Source: a virus. Taken from it: a stretch of DNA of 23,970 bases. A model generated the notes under the pieces. It did no database searches. It was not told the DNA's origin and saw only the letters and a program-made list of their open reading frames with translations. The stretch spans positions 1 through 23,970 of IMG/VR virus record IMGVR_UViG_3300021093_005328; one strand, given 5' to 3'. Shown here piece after piece: positions 1-6,980 of the stretch (within the stretch, counting starts at the first letter, position 1; each line of letters begins with the position of its first letter). The position numbers and the translations under genes were made by a program.

Positions 1-767
1 CCCATACCTGAAGAAAGTGCAGTCGCAGCACCAAGACCACCACTTACATAAGGATTACTTCCTCCAAGCCCAAAGAACCCACTATTACCACCAGAACTCC
101 CCATGCCTAAAGCAGGTAATATCGCATTAGTACTGCCGTAATTGCTAAGACTAGAACCAAGAGCACTAGCTCCTAGCTTACTTGCTCCCCATCCAAGCCC
201 TGAAGCAACAGAAGGAAGAGCTGCTCCCATACCTGCTCCTTTTAAAGCTCCACTCAAAGCACTCTTGCCTCTTGCCGATGCTTGTGCTCCCCCACCGATA
301 GCACCACCAATAATACCGCCTATTCCGGGTGCAATCATATTACCGATAACTGCTCCTGCTCCACCCCCTATTACACTTCTTATTGCTTTCCACGGTTTTT
401 TCCAAAAACTGTACTCACGAAGACCCGTATCAGGGTTTATCGTCCCGCTTCCTCCTAGACTTTTTAATATATGAGCTTCAATAGGATTAATATGGGCAAG
501 CTCGGTATCGCCATTCCTTCCATGTCTTCTAATCAGATCGGCAAGTCTTGGTAAGTCTTCTTCTTTAACCAAACCTCCTTCTTTAAAAGAATACTGTGCT
601 CCGTCATTATCGTAAGCATTACTGTAAGACATATCAGGATCGCCGTAACCTCCAACTTCATAACGAGAATCAGGCATCTGATTATCGCCATCAGAAGCTA
701 AGTTATAAGGATCGGAGTTGTTATAAGGATAGTTATAGGTATTTAAATATGGATCGTAATTTTGCAT
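1..767 (-). CDS. Phage virion-associated protein, 3' end cut by window edge
   Basis: This open frame starts at the ATG at 767-765 on the minus strand, with a GAGG ribosome binding site a few bases upstream, and stays open for 255 codons to the window edge. The first 60 residues are rich in Tyr, Asn and Asp. Residues about 65-120 read like the segment GDTELAHINPIEA followed by LGGSGTINPDTGL, a pattern I know from tail or internal (DNA-ejection) proteins of many tailed phages. After it come a Gly/Ala-rich hydrophobic stretch (about 128-160) and a Gly/Ser-rich tail, as in proteins that enter the host membrane during DNA ejection. It is the only recognisable structural gene here, so the late region probably continues to the left. 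The family is inferred from memory of the motif; the exact virion role is unknown. The plus-strand reading of the same DNA is a Pro/Ala-rich shadow. Confidence 0.72.
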   Translation of the reverse strand, partial: MQNYDPYLNTYNYPYNNSDPYNLASDGDNQMPDSRYEVGGYGDPDMSYSNAYDNDGAQYSFKEGGLVKEEDLPRLADLIRRHGRNGDTELAHINPIEAHILKSLGGSGTINPDTGLREYSFWKKPWKAIRSVIGGGAGAVIGNMIAPGIGGIIGGAIGGGAQASARGKSALSGALKGAGMGAALPSVASGLGWGASKLGASALGSSLSNYGSTNAILPALGMGSSGGNSGFFGLGGSNPYVSGGLGAATALSSGM

Positions 768-843
768 TCTTGCCTCTAGTCTATAACAAAATAAAAGCTT
801 TATTTTTATTATAGCGGAAACAATCCTAATCTAGGTTTTTTCG

Positions 844-872
844 TAAAAAAAGGAGCTAAAAAGATTAGCCCC
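844..872 (-). terminator. Rho-independent terminator after recT
   Basis: Read on the minus strand, GGGGCTA (872-866) pairs with TAGCTCC (858-852) with one G-U pair, and a run of seven T follows. It lies about 85 bases past the recT stop and closes the leftward recombination operon. Confidence 0.75.
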
Positions 873-955
873 TAAAAACAGGAAAAAAATGAGTAATTGA
901 TCATGTGTTCATGTTAACATATTTTAACAAGCAAATCTAGGTGGATTTTCTAAAC

Positions 956-1792
956 TTATGCTGCCTCTGGGCTTAGCGAATAATTATATTCTTTGTTAAT
1001 CCATTCAATACAAGCACGTTGCCTTTCCTCACCTAAGTCAGCAATACTTTCAACACCGGCAGCACGTGTCCACTTGTTTATTATCTCATCTGGCACGTTA
1101 TGGAGCATAATTAGACCACTTAGCGTACTCAAAGCTGCCCTTTTCTCTATCGTATCATTTGGCTCTAGCTCTTTGACCTCTGCCTCCTGATGAGATAAAA
1201 CAGAGTCAAGCTTGCTACTTATACTTTGAGATTTGTTAGGTGTTACATCTTTAGTAGACATTACAACGTCCTCTATCTCTTCAACCATATGCATTCCGTT
1301 TAAAACCTCCGGGACATGTGTCCGAATCAAGAGGGTAGCTGCTCTGTATCTGAGCATTAATTCCGGTAGCGTCCTATATTTAGAGTTCTTAGTCCAACCT
1401 TCTGCCATAGCTTCCCTCATGGTAATAGTATAGGATATTTCTGCGCCGCCTTTCTTTAGGTTAGTATAAGCAGTAACCTTTAAATTTTCACCGCTACCAT
1501 CAATTCTATAACGTATCCCAGAGTCAAATAATCCACTCTGATTAGCTAATGATATTGCAAAGGCAGTAACCATTCCAAGTTTACCGCTAATTACAAAAGT
1601 ATTCTGCATGATTTGCATTGGATCTAAATTCATTCTTAACGCACTTTGCACCGCTATAAATACATTTGCAGGTTTTCCTCTATAGTGGACAGGGATAATA
1701 TCTGCCTGCGCCATGATTTCTGAAAACTTTAATGCTTTCTCCATCATTTCAAGACCGTTTACACCTGTGTTAACTGTTGCTATGTTGCTCAT
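956..1792 (-). CDS. recT: RecT-family single-strand annealing protein
   Basis: RecT anneals complementary single strands and works with a 5'-3' exonuclease in phage recombination; the exonuclease is the upstream neighbour at 1893-2807. The 278-residue product is close to the usual RecT length. The core from about residue 15 to 175 is typical: the MNLDPMQIMQNTFVISGK stretch, a beta-rich middle, and PELMLRYRAATLLIRT followed by an acidic EEIED segment. The C-terminal third (Ser/Glu-rich, about 185-215) is less conserved. The start at 1792 has a good GAGG site in TGAGGTAAAAATG; that site overlaps the end of the 26-codon gene at 1804-1884, so translation may be coupled. It is the last gene before a terminator. 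Confidence 0.9.
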   Translation of the reverse strand: MSNIATVNTGVNGLEMMEKALKFSEIMAQADIIPVHYRGKPANVFIAVQSALRMNLDPMQIMQNTFVISGKLGMVTAFAISLANQSGLFDSGIRYRIDGSGENLKVTAYTNLKKGGAEISYTITMREAMAEGWTKNSKYRTLPELMLRYRAATLLIRTHVPEVLNGMHMVEEIEDVVMSTKDVTPNKSQSISSKLDSVLSHQEAEVKELEPNDTIEKRAALSTLSGLIMLHNVPDEIINKWTRAAGVESIADLGEERQRACIEWINKEYNYSLSPEAA

Positions 1793-1803
1793 TTTTACCT
1801 CAT

Positions 1804-1884
1804 TTATAATTTAGTCATTAGTATAATTAGTGCTATTCCCATACACGTTACGGTTATAATTGGTACCAGATCTATAACGCTCAT
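1804..1884 (-). CDS. 26-residue single-span membrane microprotein between exo and recT
   Basis: A short open frame starts at 1884 with a strong site (GAGGAAGAAAATG) placed over the last codons of the exonuclease gene, and stops just before the recT ribosome binding site. The peptide begins MSVIDLVPIITV and continues with a hydrophobic run to a basic end (MTKL), so nearly the whole chain could form one transmembrane helix. The tight fit in the operon and the good ribosome binding site support expression; no homology is recognised. It could also serve only to couple translation of exo to recT. Confidence 0.55.
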   Translation of the reverse strand: MSVIDLVPIITVTCMGIALIILMTKL

Positions 1885-1892
1885 TTTCTTCC

Positions 1893-2807
1893 TCACTTAA
1901 CTAAAAACATTCTTGATTGTTTACTCGATACAGTACATTGTAAATACACCTCGTTATACTTTTCTTTAAGCTTCTTCTGGTCAACAAGCGACCTTGGAGC
2001 CGTATTCTTCCATGTGGCTATCACATTGCCGTTAATGTCTATTAACACATCGTAATCCCGCATAAACTCTTGAATTTCAACTTTTAACTTTTCAATGGTT
2101 TCTTGTATCTGTTCTTCGGCAAGTTTCGCCATTTTTAATTCTTCTAGTTTCTTTATAATATTATCTTCTGCCACTATCTCCTGATAATTACTTTGCGGAA
2201 ATAAATTAAACGTATCTCTGGTATTAACACATTTAGGCGGTATTCTTTTTTCTATATGGTTATGCCAGAAATTACACGCTATCTTAATCAGCTTCTCTTC
2301 CAGCTCTCTGTTTCGCTCATAGGTATAAATCCTAAAATCCTGTCCGCCTATAAGTACTGCTATATCAACCTTTGCTACATCGCAGATTGCGGCATAATAA
2401 GCTACTTGTACAAGATAGGACTCGGGGACTGCATCAGTACCTATATCCCCCCATTCTTTAGCCTTGGTAAAACCAGCTGTTTTGCACTCAAGAATATAAG
2501 GTAAATCAGAAGATATTACCCACCTATCAATATTAGCTCCTAAAAACTTATATTTAGAATGTATTATAGGCTGTGATGGTTGTTCTATTCTACAACCTCT
2601 AATTCTTCCGTATTCTTCAGCAATAATGTCCTCTAAAAGATTACCCCACCTCATTGCAGGGCTAGTCTCGCACCTAATGTCATCGCTGGTTTTGTTCAAA
2701 TATACGTCAAGAGCCGTACGGTATGGATTAAGTCCTGCTATAGCACCCAGATCACTTCCTCCCAGATAGTTCTTACGCTCTCTTAGCCATTCTTGCTTCT
2801 TTTCCAT
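1893..2807 (-). CDS. YqaJ/lambda-type phage recombination exonuclease
   Basis: This 304-residue protein is a PD-(D/E)XK nuclease of the YqaJ viral recombinase type, which digests 5' strands at double-strand ends so that RecT can load. Visible family marks are the N-terminal WLRERKNYLGGSDLGAIAGL (residues 7-26), RWGNLLEDIIAEEYG (53-67), the catalytic Asp94 in GANIDRW, Glu107 and Lys109 in LECKT, and the Gln-containing helix YLVQVAYYAA (131-140). The C-terminal third is a charged helix (about 215-250) and a basic tail. It lies directly upstream of the microprotein and recT. The ribosome binding site in front of the 2807 start is weak, but the conserved GGSDL segment needs this N-terminus. Confidence 0.9.
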   Translation of the reverse strand: MEKKQEWLRERKNYLGGSDLGAIAGLNPYRTALDVYLNKTSDDIRCETSPAMRWGNLLEDIIAEEYGRIRGCRIEQPSQPIIHSKYKFLGANIDRWVISSDLPYILECKTAGFTKAKEWGDIGTDAVPESYLVQVAYYAAICDVAKVDIAVLIGGQDFRIYTYERNRELEEKLIKIACNFWHNHIEKRIPPKCVNTRDTFNLFPQSNYQEIVAEDNIIKKLEELKMAKLAEEQIQETIEKLKVEIQEFMRDYDVLIDINGNVIATWKNTAPRSLVDQKKLKEKYNEVYLQCTVSSKQSRMFLVK

Positions 2808-2831
2808 ATTAATAACTTTATTTCTTTATTA

Positions 2832-3086
2832 TTATAAATAACGTTTTATCTCCTCAAGCTGATCTAGTACCTTCTGAAAATTAAAGAGTAAATGCTCTTT
2901 CGCTACTGCCTGTCTTTCTAAAAACAAAACCATTAAAATACAGAATTCTCTTGGTACTACCACAAATTCGTCATCGGTCTTTGACTTAATCCACATTGAC
3001 AAGCTGTGAGTGGAAATATCACCAACCATGCCCCAGAGAAGATTTGAGATTTCCTCGCGCGGGATAAAACGATCTTTTATTGTCAT
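2832..3086 (-). CDS. Unknown 84-residue protein of the recombination operon
   Basis: The product is not recognised. It is a small, mixed alpha/beta-looking protein: a charged start with a Trp-containing segment (NLLWGMVGDIS), a central VVVPREFCILMVLFLERQ hydrophobic stretch that looks like a buried helix rather than a membrane span, and a charged C-terminal helix (FNFQKVLDQLEEIKRYL). It follows the gene at 3088-3747 with a single base between them and precedes the exonuclease, so it is co-transcribed with the exo-recT genes and is probably a phage accessory protein. Confidence 0.65.
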   Translation of the reverse strand: MTIKDRFIPREEISNLLWGMVGDISTHSLSMWIKSKTDDEFVVVPREFCILMVLFLERQAVAKEHLLFNFQKVLDQLEEIKRYL

Positions 3087-3087
3087 T

Positions 3088-3747
3088 TTATACCTCCAAC
3101 CCTCTAGTTAGCGAAAAGTAAGAACGTAAGGCCTGATCGGCCACGTAAGCATTATACTCTACCTCCTCTATTACCTGCTCTAGAGCTACTGGGTCGTATT
3201 CGCTAGTATCCCAGTCAACACAATAATCTTTTGCCTTCTCAAGTAAATACTCATACTGGTCTATATCTTGCATTAACTGGTAGTAGTTATCGCCGTAAAG
3301 TTCATAGGAAATCTTATAAAAGTTAGCTCTTTCTATCTGTTCCTTTATAAACGTTTCCTTTGCTATTGTAATGATTCTGCTAAATGTTTCTTTAGCACTT
3401 TCTGATAGCTCTAGGCTTTCAGTTTTAGCTTCATGAAATTTAGGTATTTCTGTTATGTTAGCTGGTAATTTTGTCGCTTGACGCTCATTAGAGATTTTTA
3501 CTGCTTGTCTTAATTGCTCAAGATTTGAAAATACCTGCACAGCTTCTTTTGTAGGAAGTAGCATCTTCTGCAATAGCTTCTTAGCCTTAGCAACGCTGAT
3601 TTCTTCTAAACTAGGCATGGTAGAATCCAATAATTTATGGCTTATTAACTCTATTGTACCATGATTTATCGAGTTACTGATTTTATCGTGCTTTTTTGAT
3701 TCTAAAAAAGGTTCTTGACGTAAAGGTAGGGTTGAGATATTTTGCAT
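3088..3747 (-). CDS. Unknown 219-residue protein, first gene of recombination operon
   Basis: No family is recognised. The protein is mostly helical and charged. Residues 45-110 carry a Lys/Ala/Leu-rich helix (VAKAKKLLQKMLLPTKEA) and residues 120-205 are rich in Tyr, Glu and Asp (ELYGDNYYQLMQDIDQYEYL), suggesting a coiled-coil or helical bundle. The ATG at 3747 has the best ribosome binding site of the operon (GAGGAGG, six bases upstream), and a promoter at 3771-3799 sits just before it. As the first gene of a leftward early-type operon, it may be an accessory recombination or host-interaction protein; the function is not known. Confidence 0.7.
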   Translation of the reverse strand: MQNISTLPLRQEPFLESKKHDKISNSINHGTIELISHKLLDSTMPSLEEISVAKAKKLLQKMLLPTKEAVQVFSNLEQLRQAVKISNERQATKLPANITEIPKFHEAKTESLELSESAKETFSRIITIAKETFIKEQIERANFYKISYELYGDNYYQLMQDIDQYEYLLEKAKDYCVDWDTSEYDPVALEQVIEEVEYNAYVADQALRSYFSLTRGLEV

Positions 3748-3770
3748 ATATCCTCCTCATGGGATTTATA

Positions 3771-3799
3771 TTGATATTAAGTAAGAATTATTAAGTCAA
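3771..3799 (-). promoter_or_regulatory. Sigma70-type promoter of the leftward recombination operon
   Basis: On the minus strand, TTGACT (3799-3794) is followed after exactly 17 bases by TATCAA (3776-3771). The first gene starts 24 bases past the -10. One arm of the inverted repeat at 3781-3819 fills the spacer between the two hexamers. Confidence 0.6.
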
Positions 3800-3819
3800 T
3801 CAAACAGTTTAATTCTTAC
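3781..3819. repeat. Inverted repeat overlapping operon promoter; candidate operator
   Basis: GTAAGAATTA at 3781-3790 is repeated as its exact complement TAATTCTTAC at 3810-3819, with a 19-base spacer. One arm lies between the -35 and -10 of the leftward promoter and the other lies just upstream of the -35, which is the geometry of a repressor operator. The binding protein is unknown. Confidence 0.55.
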
Positions 3820-3837
3820 AACTATATAAGGTTCTAA

Positions 3838-3873
3838 AAACGTCTTAAGGTGCAAACTTAAGGCGTTTTTTTA
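3838..3873. terminator. Strong hairpin terminator, probably bidirectional
   Basis: AACGTCTTAAG and CTTAAGGCGTT form an 11-bp stem with one G-T pair and a 7-base loop. A run of seven T follows on the plus strand and a run of five T on the minus strand. It lies downstream of the regulator gene at 3958-4251 and upstream of the leftward promoter, so it insulates the recombination operon from read-through. Confidence 0.75.
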
Positions 3874-3957
3874 TTACCTTATGAGTTAAATATAGATAAA
3901 AAAATGATATTGTCAAATAGTTTTATTATAAAATTATTGAAAAATAATTATAAAAAA

Positions 3958-4251
3958 TTACACAGATTGCTTTTTTTGATAAGATTCTAAAAAATAATTT
4001 AATTTAGGTTGTTGAATTTCAAAACCTCCTAATTGTTCATTTTTTATTATTAATCCATCTTTTTGAAAAATTTTTAAAGCAAAATAAATCGTAGGCTTTT
4101 TTACTCCAGTTTTTTCTTGAAGAAATCGAACATTTGCTTGTGCTACATTGTTAACAGCAATATCGAGTAATACATTCACTATTTTACACTGGTTATTAGA
4201 ATATAACCCACTATTATTTATTGCTTCTTTTATCATTTTTACTTTATTCAT
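3958..4251 (-). CDS. Small winged-helix DNA-binding regulator
   Basis: The 97-residue product has a clear helix-turn-helix/winged-helix core at about residues 22-80: a helix CKIVNVLLDIAVNN, a second helix RFLQEKTGV, the recognition helix KKPTIYFALKIFQKDGLI, and a short wing (NEQLGGFEIQ). This is the usual layout of small plasmid and phage transcriptional regulators. The gene is divergent from the pair at 4408-4913, with a perfect 26-bp palindrome between them, so it probably represses its own and the neighbouring promoter. The start at 4251 has only a weak ribosome binding site. The family is inferred from fold pattern, not from a named homologue. Confidence 0.7.
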   Translation of the reverse strand: MNKVKMIKEAINNSGLYSNNQCKIVNVLLDIAVNNVAQANVRFLQEKTGVKKPTIYFALKIFQKDGLIIKNEQLGGFEIQQPKLNYFLESYQKKQSV

Positions 4252-4342
4252 AATAATTCATTGTATAAGAAATTTTATTTTATGTATATCATTTTTAATA
4301 AAAATTCAATAAAAATCTTGCTTTTAGTAAAATAGTTAATAT

Positions 4343-4368
4343 TGTTATTACTTGTACAAGTAATAACA
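4343..4368. promoter_or_regulatory. Perfect 26-bp palindromic operator in divergent intergenic region
   Basis: The 13-base arms TGTTATTACTTGT (4343-4355) and ACAAGTAATAACA (4356-4368) are exact complements with no spacer. The site lies between the minus-strand winged-helix regulator and the plus-strand gene at 4408, just upstream of a possible -10 (TATGAT, 4373-4378). It is probably bound by a dimer of the neighbouring regulator. Confidence 0.7.
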
Positions 4369-4407
4369 GGGATATGATCTGATATTAATATTAGGCATTA
4401 ATTATAT

Positions 4408-4614
4408 ATGAAAAAGTTTTATATAGCATTAGTTTTATTATTTAGTTTTTTATCTTCTCAGTATATTTTTGCTTTTGATGACCCAAAAAAAGTTACCTAT
4501 ACAAAAACTTTTAAAAAGAATGAACGTGTTAAAACCGAACGTGTAAAGGGTCATTATCGTAAAAATGGCAAATATGTTGATCCATACTATAGAAGTAAAA
4601 AAACAAAAAAATGA
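4408..4614 (+). CDS. Small secreted protein with basic YRKNGKYVDPYYRS motif
   Basis: Residues 1-22 form a standard signal peptide (MKK, hydrophobic core, cleavage near FA-FDD). The mature 46 residues are very basic and end with the segment GHYRKNGKYVDPYYRS (48-63). A similar 'G-Y-RK-G-YV-P-H/Y-YR' motif occurs in many short exported proteins of unknown function in Proteobacteria and phages. The protein would be periplasmic or surface-associated. Its last four bases (ATGA) overlap the start of the next gene, so the two are translated together. It is likely controlled by the palindrome at 4343-4368. Confidence 0.7.
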   Translation: MKKFYIALVLLFSFLSSQYIFAFDDPKKVTYTKTFKKNERVKTERVKGHYRKNGKYVDPYYRSKKTKK

Positions 4615-4913
4615 ACAAATTACTATTGTTTTGTTGTTGTGTTTTAATTGGTTGTACAGAAAATAATTTAAGTACTACAGCACTTGTTGCTGGAACCGGA
4701 TATGGTTTATACAGGATACATGAAATATCTAAGAAAAATAGCAATTATTCTTACTATAATGACAATGATTGCAGAAATTATTATCAAAATTTCATGGGAT
4801 GTTGTTCATACCATGGTGGAGTAGCTGGATGTTACAATTATTATGTAATTTGTAATGATAATACTGTTAGTCCAACTTGTAGATGTAGTACCAGTTATTG
4901 TGTAGTTTATTAA
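4611..4913 (+). CDS. Cysteine-rich small lipoprotein
   Basis: The N-terminus has a short hydrophobic stretch and a lipobox, LIGC, at residues 12-15, so Cys15 should be lipidated. The mature part is 86 residues with nine cysteines including the lipid site; eight of them lie in the last 50 residues among many Tyr and Asn. This suggests a compact disulfide-bonded periplasmic domain. A short Gly-rich segment (VAGTGYGLYRIHE) follows the lipobox. The start overlaps the preceding gene by four bases. No named family is recognised; pairing with a basic secreted protein hints at an envelope or entry-exclusion role, which is inference only. Confidence 0.65.
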   Translation: MNKLLLFCCCVLIGCTENNLSTTALVAGTGYGLYRIHEISKKNSNYSYYNDNDCRNYYQNFMGCCSYHGGVAGCYNYYVICNDNTVSPTCRCSTSYCVVY

Positions 4914-4994
4914 CCAATGGACTATATAATTTAAATTAAAAGTTAGTGTAAAGGAAATTATGTAAGTAAAATTTTATTTAAAAAGGGATAGCGT

Positions 4995-5085
4995 TTTTTA
5001 AAGAGAAACACTAAAAACTCGTAAACTTCAACAGATACGAGGATATGAGAATATTATCTAATAGTCAAGTGTTTTTCTTTAAAAA
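4995..5085. repeat. Long imperfect inverted repeat with nested hairpin upstream of initiator
   Basis: An 18-base arm at 4995-5012 (core TTTAAAGAGAAACACT) is matched by its complement at 5068-5085 with one mismatch. Inside it, CTCGTA and TACGAG form a second hairpin with a 12-base loop. The block fills the 200-base gap before the initiator gene at 5115. It could be a replication-control RNA, an origin structure or a small mobile palindrome; the sequence does not decide. Confidence 0.55.
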
Positions 5086-5114
5086 TTACAAATTATTAAT
5101 AATTTTTAGAGAAT

Positions 5115-6158
5115 ATGGCAAAACAACAATACCTAAAACGAACTAATACAGAATCATCATACTTAGACCAGCTATACAAACTATACTCATTTAAGGAAGA
5201 AAAAGCCCGTTATCGTAAGAGTTATATTAACTGGGACAAGATAGATAGAGCTAATAAAAAGATAAATCCCGTGCGTCAAAAATCTTTTTTTCTTAGTGAT
5301 AAAGCCAATAAATTACTTAGCATTATCGTAGCTAAGCTCCAAAAAGGCGAAAGAGTACTCCTAAATCATAAATATATTTCTACATTTACGATTGTTGAAA
5401 GAAGACAAAATGTAAGAATTATTCAGGAATTAGAAGATATATTGCATATTACCTATCATAGGTCTGTTACTCATGACGGCAAAAAATATCGTTATAGTTA
5501 CGAATTTAGTTATAAAGAGCAAAACGTTGGAAATACTACTTGTGTAGAAAATTCTGTCGAGACTTTTATGTCGCAACAAAACGATTCTCTCTATATATAT
5601 AATAAAAATAAAGATATTGAAGATATAGATCTGGAATCTAATTTTTTACAAAATTCTGAAGAAGTTAAAACTACTCCGATTGAAACTGTAAAATTCAAAA
5701 AACGACTACCTAACGAGCGAAAAAAACGTACTATAGCACAGGCAAAGGCAAGAATTTACCGGTTTAACCAGTACAAAGAACCTCAAGGCCTAAAGCACCA
5801 TTATCCGTTAACTAAAGAGGATGGCGGCAAGTTACAAAGCCTGTCAGGGCGAGACTTTAGCCTAAATGCTATGAATGAAATACTCCTTGATATGTCAAGG
5901 CGACTAGCTAACCGTTTTTGCTCAAAAGCTCAATTTATGGCATATTTCGGTAAATGCCTGCGACATGAAAAACGAGATGCAGTAAAAACTGGTAACGGTA
6001 ATTTCCGCATAAAAGCAAATATTCAAAAGGAAGAAGTAAAGAAACCTAGGATAATTGATAAAACGGAAGTAAGAGTATATGACCTAGAGAATAGGACTAC
6101 TGATGGTTTTAAACCATTAACAGACATATTTAAAAATTTAAATTTTGTTATATCGTAA
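5115..6158 (+). CDS. Plasmid-type replication initiator-like protein (Rickettsiales)
   Basis: The 347-residue protein is basic and appears to have two parts. The N-terminal half (about 45-150) looks like a winged-helix domain (SFFLSDKANKLLSIIVAKL, then LNHKYISTFTIVERRQNVRII). A low-complexity acidic linker follows (155-190), then a conserved-looking C-terminal block starting near residue 225 (HYPLTKEDGGKLQSLSGRDF) and continuing through FCSKAQFMAYFGKCL and a RDAVKTGNGNFRI segment. That C-terminal block matches my memory of the DnaA-like or RepA-like initiators of rickettsial plasmids, which bind the origin and start replication. A long structured repeat lies just upstream. The start has a modest AGAGA site. 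A plain DNA-binding role without initiation is the main alternative. Confidence 0.55.
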   Translation: MAKQQYLKRTNTESSYLDQLYKLYSFKEEKARYRKSYINWDKIDRANKKINPVRQKSFFLSDKANKLLSIIVAKLQKGERVLLNHKYISTFTIVERRQNVRIIQELEDILHITYHRSVTHDGKKYRYSYEFSYKEQNVGNTTCVENSVETFMSQQNDSLYIYNKNKDIEDIDLESNFLQNSEEVKTTPIETVKFKKRLPNERKKRTIAQAKARIYRFNQYKEPQGLKHHYPLTKEDGGKLQSLSGRDFSLNAMNEILLDMSRRLANRFCSKAQFMAYFGKCLRHEKRDAVKTGNGNFRIKANIQKEEVKKPRIIDKTEVRVYDLENRTTDGFKPLTDIFKNLNFVIS

Positions 6159-6188
6159 AGCTATAATAACTAAAAAAGAGTAAAAGTA

Positions 6189-6377
6189 ATGAACGATGAC
6201 GATAAATATGATAGGTATATACAATCAACTAAAAGATTATCTAAAGAAGAATTATTAAGTATAAATAATTATCAAAACATATTAATTCGAAAAGACCTTG
6301 AAGAATTAAAATCTAGATCACTAACAATTACTTGGCTAATCTTCTTTATAGTAGTTATATTAGTTTATAAATTATAA
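6189..6377 (+). CDS. Small tail-anchored membrane protein
   Basis: The 62-residue product has a charged, helical first part (Asp/Lys/Glu-rich, residues 1-42) and one hydrophobic span at the C-terminus (about 46-61, TWLIFFIVVILVYKL). This is a tail-anchor layout with the N-terminus in the cytoplasm. It follows the initiator gene by 30 bases on the same strand, so it is probably co-transcribed. No family is recognised. Confidence 0.5.
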   Translation: MNDDDKYDRYIQSTKRLSKEELLSINNYQNILIRKDLEELKSRSLTITWLIFFIVVILVYKL

Positions 6378-6405
6378 ATAGAGAGAACAAAGGTAATTAC
6401 TGTTA

Positions 6406-6666
6406 TTAATGCTTAAAAAAGGCAGTAATAATTAAGCCTATAATAGTTAAGAAAAATGGGATCATCCATTTTAAGATATCTGTTTTCATTTCTGCTAGGT
6501 CAGATTTTGTAACCATAGTTCTTTTTATAACTTCAACGTCTATTTTTATTTTAGTTGAATCTTCGTTTTCTATTTCTTCTACCAAAAACTCAGCTTGCTC
6601 TTTAGTGAAGCCGTGTTCTATAAATTTGTTGATTCTAGTATTTGTACTAACTATTGCCATATCCAT
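6406..6666 (-). CDS. Coiled-coil protein with C-terminal membrane anchor, coupled to VapD
   Basis: The 86-residue protein has a helical N-terminal part (INKFIEHGFTKEQAEFLVE), a short coiled-coil in which VTKSDLAEMKTDILKWM (52-68) is the recognisable part, and one membrane span at about 67-84. Short proteins with this 'TKxDLxExKxDIxKW' plus terminal helix pattern (DUF1640-like) are frequent in bacteria. Its start codon shares one base with the vapD stop (TAATG), so translation is tightly coupled. The fixed pairing makes it a candidate partner or membrane tether of VapD; this is inference, as known VapD partners are of other types. Confidence 0.6.
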   Translation of the reverse strand: MDMAIVSTNTRINKFIEHGFTKEQAEFLVEEIENEDSTKIKIDVEVIKRTMVTKSDLAEMKTDILKWMIPFFLTIIGLIITAFFKH

Positions 6667-6956
6667 TACCTATTATTTTTCACTATCTCTGTAAAATCTG
6701 ACCAGTCTTCTACTTTAAATGCTCTAATATCTCGTACTGAATCAGAGAACCAATGAACATTAGATAGTTTATTAATTACCTTGTAAACAGTTGTAAGATC
6801 GTTTTTCTCATTTTTTGAAAGATAAAGACTACCCTGTGTTCCAACAAAACCTAAATCTTCCATCATGGCTCTAATTTCGTCATAAGCTTTATTATAAGGT
6901 TCGCCGTAGTGTTCCTTTAACTTAGCTACTTCCATGTCAAATGATATCGCATACAT
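6666..6956 (-). CDS. vapD: VapD-like endoribonuclease
   Basis: The 96-residue product matches the VapD family in length and sequence. The start [10 protein letters not shown] carries the conserved Asp7 of the Cas2-like ferredoxin fold, followed by an [14 protein letters not shown] helix, the strand GTQGSLYL, and a C-terminal [15 protein letters not shown] / [17 protein letters not shown] segment. VapD proteins of Haemophilus and Helicobacter are small ribonucleases linked to persistence and to cryptic plasmids, which fits this plasmid-like setting. The gene is followed without a gap by a membrane-anchored protein. A truncated second copy of its 5' end lies at 8160-8267, so the locus has been duplicated and rearranged. 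Confidence 0.85.
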   Translation of the reverse strand: MYAISFDMEVAKLKEHYGEPYNKAYDEIRAMMEDLGFVGTQGSLYLSKNEKNDLTTVYKVINKLSNVHWFSDSVRDIRAFKVEDWSDFTEIVKNNR

Positions 6957-6980
6957 AATTAAATTATATAATAATTGTTT

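Noticed and set aside
142-474. Plus-strand Pro/Ala-rich open frame of 110 codons
   Set aside because: It is the complement of the Gly/Ala-rich part of the phage virion gene on the minus strand; that composition keeps the opposite frame open, and it has no ribosome binding site.
4529-4744. Minus-strand frame across the junction of the secreted-protein and lipoprotein genes
   Set aside because: The plus-strand pair has a signal peptide, a lipobox and an ATGA overlap; the minus frame has no supporting feature.
6396-6429. Inverted repeat ATTACTG/CAGTAAT between convergent genes as a terminator
   Set aside because: The stem is only 7 bp with a 20-base loop, no T-run follows, and it overlaps the coding end of the 6406 gene.
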